The position numbers were made by a program, and so were the translations under genes. From assembly GCA_038331135.1 (NCBI GenBank), contig JBBQOS010000017.1:1-18391 (forward strand): DNA of 18,391 bases, given 5' to 3'. The stretch's first letter is position 1. Each line of letters starts with the position of its first letter. This stretch comes from UBA9337 sp038331135. Its GTDB lineage: Bacteria; Patescibacteriota; Minisyncoccia; Moranbacterales; UBA9337. The notes under the pieces are model-generated. The model was given only the letters and a program-made list of their open reading frames with translations, did no database searches and was not told the origin of the DNA. Shown in pieces: positions 7,054 through 14,290 of this stretch.

Positions 7054-8217
7054 TTATATGATGCTTCCAAAAAGAGCTTTTATTCTATCGTAATTATCAC
7101 CTCTTGGAACCAAGATGTATCCGCGCTCATCGCCTTCATGAGAATATAATAATCCTTCTTCGGAATTTTCTAGAACTTTTTGATTGATTGTAGCGGCATC
7201 GCCCAATTCTTTATAAATATCAAATAATTTTTTCATCTCCCAACCTTCTAAATCAGTTTTAGTATTATCTCCTAAACTATTTAAAATATCATTAACTTTA
7301 GAAAAATCAGTCAAGGTGCTGACACTGAATGTATTCTTTCTTATCTCGGCCAAAACTTGTTGCTGCCTTCTGGCTCGATCAAAATCGCTAGAAGTTACTC
7401 TAGAGCGCACATAACAGAGAGCTTTTTTACCTTCTAATGTTTGTTCTCCAGCCGGAAGGGTAAACACTCCTCCACATTCTTCGCTCGAATTATAACAAAG
7501 AGGATAAGTAGCCACTATCTTACCTCGTTCATTTTTTTTATACTCAAAATTTCCGCTCTTTACTTTAAACACACCGCCATTTAAATCATCACAAACTTTT
7601 TCTTCATGAAATTGCATTGGTTCAGTAAAAGATTGCGCTAAATTAATTTTAACTCCTCCGATAGCGTCTACCAATTGTTCGAAACCTTTAAAATTTATAG
7701 TAACGGCGTAGTGAATCGGCTGTCCAGAAATTTCAGAGACAACCTGTTTCATTTGTTTTATTCCTCCCCCATTTTTTTCTTTCTCTTCACCATGAAAATA
7801 AACATAATTTATTTTTTGGCTATAATTTTCTCCTGGCACTGGCACATAAAAATCTCGCGGAATCGAAACCATAGAAACTTTTTTTTCTATCGGTTTGATA
7901 CTTACTACCATTATAGTATCAGCCAAAAGTCCTCCGCCAACCATATTTTCCCCCCTCATTCCCAAAAGAAGAACATTTATCCTGCCTTCTTCTTCTCCGT
8001 CCAAGGTGTCATTTGCCCCCGGAAGAGATTTTACAATACTGCTAAAAATATTCCCTTTAGTGGAAATTTTACCCAAAAGTCCGCCAGTTTTCCAAAAAAT
8101 TGCACCCCCGATTAAAAACAAAACACCCAAAATAATAAAAATTATTATTTTCTTACGGCTTTTATTTTCTGAAACGCCATGCCCCAAATTACCAACATTT
8201 TTTTTACCAAACATCAT
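7054..8217 (-). CDS. LytR-CpsA-Psr (LCP) family protein, glycopolymer-attachment enzyme
   Basis: LCP proteins transfer undecaprenyl-pyrophosphate-linked glycopolymers onto the cell wall or other envelope acceptors. This 387-residue protein has a short cytoplasmic tail and one transmembrane helix (about 23-43). The LCP domain (about 80-295) shows INVLLLGMRGE, LLADTIMVV (Asp100), VSMVSIPRDFYV (Arg121), FEQLVDAIGGV and a closing YVRSR followed by DFDRARRQQQVL. These acidic and arginine residues are the conserved pyrophosphate-binding set. A Cys-containing insertion lies at about 205-250. The start is the first of two ATGs; AAGGGG lies 11 bases upstream, a mediocre SD. It begins 21 bases after the GT4 stop, so the genes are co-transcribed. 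Its place here implies attachment of the glycan made by the neighbouring genes. Confidence 0.95.
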   Translation of the reverse strand: MMFGKKNVGNLGHGVSENKSRKKIIIFIILGVLFLIGGAIFWKTGGLLGKISTKGNIFSSIVKSLPGANDTLDGEEEGRINVLLLGMRGENMVGGGLLADTIMVVSIKPIEKKVSMVSIPRDFYVPVPGENYSQKINYVYFHGEEKEKNGGGIKQMKQVVSEISGQPIHYAVTINFKGFEQLVDAIGGVKINLAQSFTEPMQFHEEKVCDDLNGGVFKVKSGNFEYKKNERGKIVATYPLCYNSSEECGGVFTLPAGEQTLEGKKALCYVRSRVTSSDFDRARRQQQVLAEIRKNTFSVSTLTDFSKVNDILNSLGDNTKTDLEGWEMKKLFDIYKELGDAATINQKVLENSEEGLLYSHEGDERGYILVPRGDNYDRIKALFGSII

Positions 8218-8238
8218 ACTTACTTAAGCCCCTTGTGG

Positions 8239-9384
8239 CTATTTATTAAACGAATTAAAAAGAGTCAGCATTTTTTGGGCTGAGTCCTTCCAAGAAAAAA
8301 GGTTATTTTTGATTAAGCCCAACTCAATCAATCTCTCTCTTTTTTTCTTATCAACACAAATATTATATAACATATCTGATAAATTATCAATACTCTTGGG
8401 ATTGAAATAAATATCGGCGCTAACACCCACCTCTCGGTGCGGAGGTATATCCGAGACTAAGACTGGTACTCCGCATTTCATAGCCTCCAAGACCGGTATC
8501 CCAAAGCCTTCATAAAATGAAGGAAAAACAAAAACTTGGGCCATCTTATAAACGATAGCCTTATCAATCGTGTCGACAAATCCAGGGGAAAATACATCTT
8601 TGGCTAGATTATTTTCAATTAAAATCTTTTCAATTTCCCTATCAACATTATGACCATTTTTATCGCCCGCTAAAACTAATTTTATTTCAGGAATTTTATT
8701 CTTTATCTTGGCATAAGCCGACATCAAAAGCGGAATATTTTTTCTGGGCTGTAAAGTTCCGATATATAAAATAAATTTTTCCGGTAAACTATATTTTTTT
8801 CGCATAGCCTCCGCAACCTCCTGAGTCATTTCTCGCTCGATGAGATTTGTAGAATTAAAAATAACCTCTATCTTTTCAGATTCCACTTTGTAATATTTTA
8901 AAATCTCATCTTTGGTAAATTGACTCACAGCAATTATTTTATCCGCGCGCTTAATGCTTCTGGAAATGAGCAAGTCCAAAAAAAATAAATCTTTTTTTAA
9001 AATCATCCGCCGGCAAGCACTATCTTTAAATGAAACATCATGAATATGTGCTACAATTTTAATATCTTTTGGTATACCCAAAGGCAAAATATATTCAGTA
9101 TGAAAAATATCTATCTTGTTTTTACTAAAAAATTTTGGCATCGTCCAAGCCGCCCAAATAAATTTATTCTTAGCTTTAAGTGAAATAACTTGGGCATTTT
9201 CTTTATCTGCCAAGTTCAAATCTTTTTTTATATTTCTCAAAATTATTTCATCGTTTGTGTCGGTAAGTAATAGATATTCATTTACACTATCCAGCTTTAA
9301 TATATTTTTAGTCAATTCCAAAACCACCACCTCGCTACCGGTTCTTTGTTTGCCAATATTTCTAATATCAATTGCAATTTTCAT
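8239..9384 (-). CDS. GT4 family glycosyltransferase
   Basis: A GT-B fold retaining glycosyltransferase of 381 residues. The N-domain starts MKIAIDIRNIGKQRTGSEVV, with a HIHDVSF segment at 113-119. The C-domain has GTLQPRKNI (209-217), whose Arg and Lys bind the donor diphosphate, and the family EX7E motif EGFGIPVLE (292-300). It should use a nucleotide-activated hexose to extend a lipid-linked glycan on the inner face of the membrane; the sugar is unknown. It is the first gene after a 123-base spacer and is followed by the LCP gene after 21 bases. A possible extended -10 box lies only 15 bases before its ATG, so the mRNA leader would be very short. It is related in layout to the GT4 gene at 11503, but the two proteins are clearly different. 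Confidence 0.95.
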   Translation of the reverse strand: MKIAIDIRNIGKQRTGSEVVVLELTKNILKLDSVNEYLLLTDTNDEIILRNIKKDLNLADKENAQVISLKAKNKFIWAAWTMPKFFSKNKIDIFHTEYILPLGIPKDIKIVAHIHDVSFKDSACRRMILKKDLFFLDLLISRSIKRADKIIAVSQFTKDEILKYYKVESEKIEVIFNSTNLIEREMTQEVAEAMRKKYSLPEKFILYIGTLQPRKNIPLLMSAYAKIKNKIPEIKLVLAGDKNGHNVDREIEKILIENNLAKDVFSPGFVDTIDKAIVYKMAQVFVFPSFYEGFGIPVLEAMKCGVPVLVSDIPPHREVGVSADIYFNPKSIDNLSDMLYNICVDKKKRERLIELGLIKNNLFSWKDSAQKMLTLFNSFNK

Positions 9385-9399
9385 TTAATTTTTTAAAAC

Positions 9400-9408
9400 A
9401 TTATCACA
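9400..9408 (-). promoter_or_regulatory. Extended -10 promoter of the GT4/LCP unit
   Basis: On the minus strand TGT-GATAAT (9400-9408) forms an extended -10 element ending 15 bases before ATG 9384; predicted leader is about 8 bases. No good -35 is placed at 17 bases. A TTGACA occurs further up (about 9432-9437) but at the wrong spacing. Confidence 0.45.
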
Positions 9409-9507
9409 ATAATTCGTTTTCTTTTCTCGCAAAGACTTGTATGTCAAATATTTCATCATTAGAAATTGATTATTGAAAATTGTTTATAACTTTTAATTTT
9501 ACATTTT

Positions 9508-11094
9508 TTAATTTTTAACTTGTGCTACTCCCATCCACACCCATAAAAATCCTAACATAATTCCGGCATTAAATAAATTGGGCACGATTATCGCCACGGC
9601 ACTTAGCGCTAAAAACAAGTGAAAAAAATCCATCATACTGTCACCTCGAAAGAATTTGCCTTCAAGAATTTTACGCCAAAAGAATACTTTTCCTCGCAAT
9701 AAGATATGTCCCAGCAAAGTCAGCAAAGAAATTAATCCTAAAATTCCCGCCCCTAGCCATACTTCCAAAAAAATATTGCTTGAGTTTAGTCCTGCGCCCC
9801 GCTCATCTTTGCCTAAAATTTCTGAAATATTTCCCCACCCAATTCCAAAAATAAAATTATTCCTTATTTCTGCAAATGACTTGATATAAATCTCCTTTCG
9901 CATACTTACGTTAGGATCTTTCCTATATATTTTTTTAATTATCTTTCCCATTGCCATTTCTTTTTCTATCTCTTCTAGATTGATATGACTGCAATTATAT
10001 TGTCTTAGCTCATCGGTATCATTGATAGGACTAGAAATTTGCACATCACTTTCACAGGCGATAGTGATTTCCTGATCTCCGCTAGTAGTGCTTTGGATTC
10101 TCTTACTCAACTCAAAATTTGTAAGATTAAATAAATATACTATCCCGACTGAAAGTATAATACTTCCCAAAAGCATCCAAATTAATGCCATTTTCTTTTT
10201 TAAAGCCAGATAAAACACCATACCAAAAGTAACCACCAGAACTCCCAACCAAGCACTACGAGCCACGGTTATTATCAGAGCTACCCAACTTAAAATAATT
10301 AACGCCCAAACAAAAAAACTATAACCAAACAAAAAAGTTTTAACTCCAAGCTTCAATAATTTCATCTTGCTATAAAAGTTATAAGCAGTTATATACAAAA
10401 CAGTCAAAAGTAAAACCAAAAAAATCCCTAACCAATCGGCCTCGCTAAAGGTTGCATTGGCTCTGCCGGGCATAACTTCAAAGTGATTTCCTCCTCTCAT
10501 GAATTGCCAATTTTGCCAAATCGCATAAATGACAACTACAGAAGATGAAGTTAAAAAGAAAGGCACAATTCTTTTTATATCTTCCAAATCTCTGATAAAA
10601 ATTCTTACCAAAAAATACAGCAATGCAAAAGAAACTATGATAACAGATTGTTTTACGGCTAACATTTCGTCTGAAGCATTTAAGCTGCTTAAAAATCCTC
10701 CCGATACAAACAAAACAACAACATATTCCGTCCATTCGAACTTGGGCAATTTAAAATTAAGCCTTTTGGTCGCATGGCGAATAACTACCGCCAAAAAAGT
10801 TACCAATCCTAAAAGTTGATATGGTCGAATTGCAAGTCCTATATCTTGGGGTGCTAAATTGATGTTTTCCAGAGCAATTGTCCCGATAAAAAACAAAAAA
10901 CTCCAGCCTGGACGATAAAGAGCAAACATAAAAGCTAGTCCAGCAAAAAATAGAAAGTCTCCAACATTTTTAAAAGGCAAAACATTAAAATTGGAAAGTA
11001 TTATTAGGGCCAAAACCAAAATAATATTAACTCCCAAGAGATAATATTTAATAGTATTCAACCTATTGACAATTTCTTTAATTTGTGGAAACAT
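9508..11094 (-). CDS. O-antigen ligase/Wzy-like polysaccharide polymerase
   Basis: A polytopic membrane protein of 528 residues (from ATG 11094) with about a dozen hydrophobic helices. The Wzy_C/O-antigen-ligase pattern is present: ITVARSAWLG (about 275-284) before a helix pair, then a large extracytoplasmic loop (about 325-430). That loop ends FGIGWGNISEIL followed by NSSNIFLEVWLGAGILGL. It carries two cysteines (about 347 and 368) that could form a disulfide outside the cell. The role would be to polymerise lipid-linked repeat units or ligate a finished glycan; sequence alone does not separate these. An in-frame TTG at 11124 would add 10 residues, but a promoter -10 box between the two starts favours the ATG. 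No flippase (Wzx or ABC type) is seen in the window. Confidence 0.88.
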   Translation of the reverse strand: MFPQIKEIVNRLNTIKYYLLGVNIILVLALIILSNFNVLPFKNVGDFLFFAGLAFMFALYRPGWSFLFFIGTIALENINLAPQDIGLAIRPYQLLGLVTFLAVVIRHATKRLNFKLPKFEWTEYVVVLFVSGGFLSSLNASDEMLAVKQSVIIVSFALLYFLVRIFIRDLEDIKRIVPFFLTSSSVVVIYAIWQNWQFMRGGNHFEVMPGRANATFSEADWLGIFLVLLLTVLYITAYNFYSKMKLLKLGVKTFLFGYSFFVWALIILSWVALIITVARSAWLGVLVVTFGMVFYLALKKKMALIWMLLGSIILSVGIVYLFNLTNFELSKRIQSTTSGDQEITIACESDVQISSPINDTDELRQYNCSHINLEEIEKEMAMGKIIKKIYRKDPNVSMRKEIYIKSFAEIRNNFIFGIGWGNISEILGKDERGAGLNSSNIFLEVWLGAGILGLISLLTLLGHILLRGKVFFWRKILEGKFFRGDSMMDFFHLFLALSAVAIIVPNLFNAGIMLGFLWVWMGVAQVKN

Positions 11095-11104
11095 ACATTT
11101 AAGT

Positions 11105-11133
11105 TTTATAAAATAAATTTTCAAACTAGTTAA
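11105..11133 (-). promoter_or_regulatory. Promoter of the polymerase gene, nearly leaderless
   Basis: On the minus strand TTAACT (11128-11133), a 17-base spacer and TATAAA (11105-11110). The -10 box ends 10 bases before ATG 11094, so the predicted leader is only about 3 bases. The promoter lies just upstream of the SD and start of the divergent gene at 11150. Confidence 0.55.
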
Positions 11134-11139
11134 ATCTTC

Positions 11140-11146
11140 GGGAGGG
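11140..11146 (+). promoter_or_regulatory. Strong Shine-Dalgarno site (GGGAGGG)
   Basis: GGGAGGG lies 3 bases before the ATG at 11150 (5 bases if GGAG is taken as the core), a little close but otherwise a strong match. It fixes the start. Promoter elements for this plus-strand gene are not clear; TTGACA at 11066-11071 lacks a good -10 partner. Confidence 0.75.
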
Positions 11147-11149
11147 ATT

Positions 11150-11395
11150 ATGAAAAAAAAGAATTTAGTTTTTCATGTCGGATTAATATCTGGTTTGACT
11201 GCTCTTGTGAGCTTTGTCTCAGTGGTTGTGGTGGAGCTTCATAGGAAAACATTCATAGGCCTGCAAAGCAGAGAATTTTTCGAACTGCTCTCCAGGACTT
11301 CTGCAGTAAGCCACTTTATCATAATACTTTGCGGATTGGCGCTAACCTTAAATATTTTGGCCGTTATTTATCTTAGGTTTAGGTGCAAAACCTAA
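11150..11395 (+). CDS. Small two-helix membrane protein of unknown function
   Basis: An 81-residue protein with two hydrophobic helices (about 8-28 and 56-75), basic ends (MKKKN, and RFRCKT at the C-terminus) and a charged middle (ELHRKTFIGLQSREFFELLSR). By the positive-inside rule both ends would be cytoplasmic and the loop outside. I do not recognise a family. It has a strong SD and a strong terminator, and it lies opposite to all the surrounding glycan genes. Its start is only 55 bases from the divergent polymerase start. It may be an accessory factor for the polymerase or an unrelated insert; context alone cannot decide. Confidence 0.78.
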   Translation: MKKKNLVFHVGLISGLTALVSFVSVVVVELHRKTFIGLQSREFFELLSRTSAVSHFIIILCGLALTLNILAVIYLRFRCKT

Positions 11396-11400
11396 GATTC

Positions 11401-11447
11401 AACCTTTTTGTTTTCCGAGGTTATACTTCTATTTAATTTGGTATAAC
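11401..11447 (-). repeat. Structured intergenic element, copy A
   Basis: Reading on the minus strand, GTTATACCAAATTAA (11433-11447) is followed by a region pairing back as GTATAAC (11420-11426). Next come AACCTCGG (11415-11422) and a small AACCT/AGGTT stem (11401-11405 with 11418-11422). The same 15-base word and the AACCTCGG word recur in the same order at 15764-15839. It lies between the small membrane-protein stop and its terminator. Confidence 0.55.
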
Positions 11448-11463
11448 TTCCAACCCTTCTCTT

Positions 11464-11500
11464 GGCAGCCCAGATAAATCTCGGCTGCCATATTTTTTTT
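11464..11500 (+). terminator. Rho-independent terminator of the gene at 11150
   Basis: A 7-bp GC-rich stem GGCAGCC (11464-11470) with GGCTGCC (11483-11489), a 12-base loop, then AT and eight T (to 11500). It stands tail to tail with the GT4 gene ending at 11503. Confidence 0.92.
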
Positions 11501-11502
11501 AT

Positions 11503-12615
11503 TTAATCAAACTCAATAAACTTTTCCCACGAAAAATTCTTCGCTCTCTCCTTAGCTTTGGCAATATTAATTTCTCTCAATTCTTTATTGTTTAAAATTT
11601 CTTCTATTTTTTGCGCTATATCTTCTTTATTCTTCGGATCAAATAAAACCGTGCTATCTCCTCCCACTTCATCCAGCGACGAATTATCCGATGTAGCAAC
11701 AGCTGTTCCTACACTCATCGCTTCCAAAAGTGGCAGGCCAAAACCTTCATACAAAGATGGGTAAACAAAAAGACCGGCATTCTTATACATAGCTGGCAAG
11801 TTTTCTTGAGCAACAAAACCCAAGATTTTAACTTTATTTTCTATTTTTAATTCTTTGATGATTTTTTCGACATCAATAATAAGCGGGGCCAACTCGGGCA
11901 TCAATTTTCCCGAAATAACTAAATCAGGAATATTCTTATCTTTATCTAATAATAGTTTATACGCATAAATCAAGATATCTATGTTCTTACGTTTATCTAG
12001 CCCTCCCCCCACATAAATATAGCCAGAAGTTAATTCATATTTATTTAACACAGTTTGAGCGTCCAAATCTGTCACCTCTTTTTTATAAATAGGATCAACG
12101 TCAATATATTTTACTGCAATTTTATTTTCATTTATTTTAAAATGATTAGCCAGATCATCTTTGGTATTTTGGCTCACCGCGATAATTTTATCCGCTTTTT
12201 TTATCGCTCGCTTAGTCAGCCTCCAATAATATTTTTTTCTCCAATTATTGACATATTCCGGGAATAATTCCGGGATTATGTCATGTACCACCATCGTATG
12301 TTTTATATTTTTAGGTAAAATTGTCGGACACTGATAAAGAGAAATGAAAGTTTCACACTTATCTTCTCTAATTCTTTTGGGTAATAAAAATTTCTCCCAA
12401 ATAATTTTGCGAATCAAGTCATCTCTTTTATAGAAAGGCAAAAAAACTTTTTTAGTAAAATTACTAGGCAAATCCAAAATCAAATCTTCTTCAAGATATA
12501 AAGTAAACTCATCCGAATTATTCTTTTGACCCAAGGTTCTGAGATAATTGAGAGTCACCTCTCCTATCCCACTGCCAGCCTTTCTGGCAAAAGATGCGTT
12601 GATTCCTATTTTCAT
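11503..12615 (-). CDS. GT4 family glycosyltransferase (first gene of the glycan block)
   Basis: A GT-B retaining glycosyltransferase of 370 residues. The N-terminal MKIGINASFARKAGSGIGEV contains the glycine-rich acceptor-side loop. HDIIPELFP (111-119) is followed by a helix with the KKADKIIAVSQNTKDDL pattern. GGGLDKRKNI (203-212) is the donor-phosphate loop, and EGFGLPLLE (290-298) is the EX7E motif. The C-terminus ends soon after FSWEKFIEFD, slightly shorter than the paralogue at 8239 but without sign of truncation. The pattern is seen in mannosyl- and other hexosyl-transferases of polysaccharide loci; the sugar is not predictable. It is separated from the polymerase gene by an oppositely oriented gene, so it must be its own transcript. 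The start has a -10 box immediately upstream. Confidence 0.95.
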   Translation of the reverse strand: MKIGINASFARKAGSGIGEVTLNYLRTLGQKNNSDEFTLYLEEDLILDLPSNFTKKVFLPFYKRDDLIRKIIWEKFLLPKRIREDKCETFISLYQCPTILPKNIKHTMVVHDIIPELFPEYVNNWRKKYYWRLTKRAIKKADKIIAVSQNTKDDLANHFKINENKIAVKYIDVDPIYKKEVTDLDAQTVLNKYELTSGYIYVGGGLDKRKNIDILIYAYKLLLDKDKNIPDLVISGKLMPELAPLIIDVEKIIKELKIENKVKILGFVAQENLPAMYKNAGLFVYPSLYEGFGLPLLEAMSVGTAVATSDNSSLDEVGGDSTVLFDPKNKEDIAQKIEEILNNKELREINIAKAKERAKNFSWEKFIEFD

Positions 12616-12623
12616 ATGTTTAC

Positions 12624-12632
12624 ATTATAGCA
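12624..12632 (-). promoter_or_regulatory. Extended -10 promoter giving a leaderless GT4 mRNA
   Basis: On the minus strand TGC-TATAAT (12624-12632) is a perfect extended -10 element. Only 8 bases separate it from ATG 12615, so transcription should start about at the start codon. No SD exists. Confidence 0.68.
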
Positions 12633-12672
12633 TAAATCCGATAACATGAAACATGAAGCATTGAGTATGAAA

Positions 12673-12718
12673 CATAAATCATGGAACATAAAACACGACT
12701 CATAAATCATGGAACATA
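12673..12718. repeat. 18-bp direct repeat, 28-bp period
   Basis: CATAAATCATGGAACATA occurs exactly at 12673-12690 and 12701-12718. Degenerate ATGAAACAT units lie just to the left (from about 12645). It is upstream of the leaderless GT4 promoter, between divergent genes. Confidence 0.85.
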
Positions 12719-12804
12719 GAGCTACATTGACCAATTCTTTCCAATGAATGATACTAAAAGATATGAAAATAAATAATAATTTTTAATTTCTCAAACAAAA
12801 ATAT

Positions 12805-12852
12805 ATGCAGTCAAATATCAACATACGCGAAAAATGACTGTATTTTTATTTT
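12805..12852 (+). terminator. Terminator-like hairpin upstream of the Dus gene
   Basis: ATGCAGTCA (12805-12813) pairs with TGACTGTAT (12835-12843), 9 bp with one G-U, around a 21-base loop and followed by TTTTATTTT. It could be an attenuator in the Dus leader, or end a short RNA begun at a weak promoter (TTGACC 12727-12732, 17 bases, GATACT 12750-12755). The large loop makes it less certain than the other terminators. Confidence 0.4.
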
Positions 12853-12892
12853 AAGTCAAATCAACATTTAGATGTAAAACTATTACAAAACT

Positions 12893-13843
12893 ATGCCCAG
12901 AAAATTAAACAATATTAAATTGGCCCTAGCTCCTATGGCGGGATTTACAGATAAAGCCATGCGAGAAATTTGCCAAGGATTAGGCGCCGATATCACCTGG
13001 AGCGAAATGATAAGCGCTGAGGGAGTTTTTCGTAGCGCAAAAGATGACAATAAATCTCTTGAGCTAGCGGAAAAATTTAGTTCCGAAGAAAAAAATTATT
13101 GGGTTCAAATTTTTGGCAATAACCCCCAATCCATGGGCAAATCTGCTGAAATGGTCCAAGGAAAGATCAAACCGCTAGGCATAGACATCAATCTAGGCTG
13201 TCCGGTAAAAAAAGCCCAGAAGGCCGGCTATGGCGCCGTACAGATAGGAAAAATTGATGACGTCCTAAAAATCATCCAAAAAATAAAGGAAGCCACGACT
13301 TTGCCCATTTCCTTAAAAACTAGATTGGGACTAAAAAACCCAGAAGAAATTTTAACATTTGCACCACTTTTAGAAAAAGCGGGAATTGATCAACTAGTGG
13401 TTCACGCCCGCACTTTGCCAGGAATGTTTCACGCAGAACCCGATTGGCAGATTGTTAAAAAATTAAGTGCACTTTTAAATATTCCAATTATTTATAACGG
13501 GGGGATTAAAACCCCTGCGGATGCTAAATTTTATTTTGAAAAAACTGGATGCACTACACTAATGATCGGCCAAGCCGCTATCGGCAATCCTTGGATTTTT
13601 CGAGAAATCAAAGAATTTTTTAAGTCTGGAAATTTTAGCGTACCCACGCAATCAGAGAAGAAAAAAATAATTCTCAAGCATGCCAAACTCGTAAAAAAAT
13701 ATTATGGCGAAAGAGGTTTCGTAACCTTTCGTCCCCAACTCGCCGCCTATCTGAGAGGCCACTCTAGGGCCGCCGAGCTTCGTGCCCGAGCAGTAAGAAT
13801 AACTAGCCTAGAAGATGTCAAAAATATTTTAAAAGAAATATAA
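12893..13843 (+). CDS. dusB: tRNA-dihydrouridine synthase (Dus family)
   Basis: An FMN- and NADPH-dependent enzyme that reduces uridine to dihydrouridine in the tRNA D-loop. It has 316 residues, normal for the family. The TIM barrel opens with LALAPMAGFTDKAMREI. The catalytic cysteine is Cys103 in DINLGCPVKKAQKAGYGA. FMN- and substrate-site motifs are visible: SLKTRLG (140-146), VVHART (169-174), IIYNGGIKTPADA (199-211) and GQAAIGNPWIF (226-236). The C-terminal helical domain (about 245-316) contains YYGERG. It is cytoplasmic. No SD precedes ATG 12893. It stands alone on the plus strand between two minus-strand units. Assignment to DusB rather than another Dus subfamily is by general resemblance. 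Confidence 0.94.
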   Translation: MPRKLNNIKLALAPMAGFTDKAMREICQGLGADITWSEMISAEGVFRSAKDDNKSLELAEKFSSEEKNYWVQIFGNNPQSMGKSAEMVQGKIKPLGIDINLGCPVKKAQKAGYGAVQIGKIDDVLKIIQKIKEATTLPISLKTRLGLKNPEEILTFAPLLEKAGIDQLVVHARTLPGMFHAEPDWQIVKKLSALLNIPIIYNGGIKTPADAKFYFEKTGCTTLMIGQAAIGNPWIFREIKEFFKSGNFSVPTQSEKKKIILKHAKLVKKYYGERGFVTFRPQLAAYLRGHSRAAELRARAVRITSLEDVKNILKEI

Positions 13844-13953
13844 AAAAAATCAAAACCTAATTCTTCATTAAAATTCACATCCTGTTTTTTTATGCATACA
13901 CGAAATCTAATAGATTGCCTTTTGTTTTTAATTATATAAATCATATTTGCAAC

Positions 13954-13999
13954 TAAAATTCACACATCAATATACTAGTATATTGATGTGTGAATTTTA
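13954..13999. repeat. 46-bp perfect palindrome
   Basis: The left arm (13954-13976) and right arm (13977-13999) are exact reverse complements with no spacer, centred on ACTAGT. Arms run TAAAATTC...ATACT and AGTAT...GAATTTTA. It is 110 bases past the Dus stop. RNA of either strand would form a stem of about 21 bp with a minimal loop. No T-run follows on either strand, so it is not a standard terminator. Confidence 0.95.
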
Positions 14000-14145
14000 A
14001 AAAAACTGCAGAGAAGAAATGCAAGATTTATGATTTAAGAATAATATTATCTCTATAAATATTTTATGATTTAATTTATATATGATTATACCATCTCTAT
14101 TTAACTGCTACACCAGGTCAACCTGAATCATTTTGATTTAATAAA

Positions 14146-14173
14146 AACCAAGTCCCCAATTGGGGACTTGGTT
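14146..14173 (-). terminator. 28-bp perfect palindrome, possible second terminator
   Basis: AACCAAGTCCCCAA (14146-14159) and its exact reverse complement (14160-14173) meet at AATT. On the minus strand the stem runs into GGTTTTTATTAAA, a weak U-tract, so it may be a back-up terminator for the small operon. On the plus strand no T-run follows. Confidence 0.5.
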
Positions 14174-14233
14174 CCTAATATCTCGATAAAAATCCTAAAA
14201 AATTAAATATTCATCGATTAATCGAAAATGATA

Positions 14234-14263
14234 TTACTACCGTACACTAGAGTACGGTAGTAA
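14234..14263. repeat. 12-bp inverted repeat, 6-base loop
   Basis: TTACTACCGTAC (14234-14245) and GTACGGTAGTAA (14252-14263) are perfect inverted copies. Neither strand has a T-run after the stem, so it looks like a protein-binding site or RNA structure rather than a terminator. Confidence 0.8.
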
Positions 14264-14290
14264 AATGCAAAAATTAATTTTAAACAAACT

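Noticed and set aside
11066..11099. TTGACA at 11066 with TACATT at 11094 as promoter of the small membrane-protein gene
   Set aside because: The spacer would be 22 bases, too long; the 17-base position gives AAACAT, a poor -10.
13747..13944. Minus-strand ORF of 65 residues
   Set aside because: Antisense to the Dus C-terminus, with no SD or promoter and no sensible composition.
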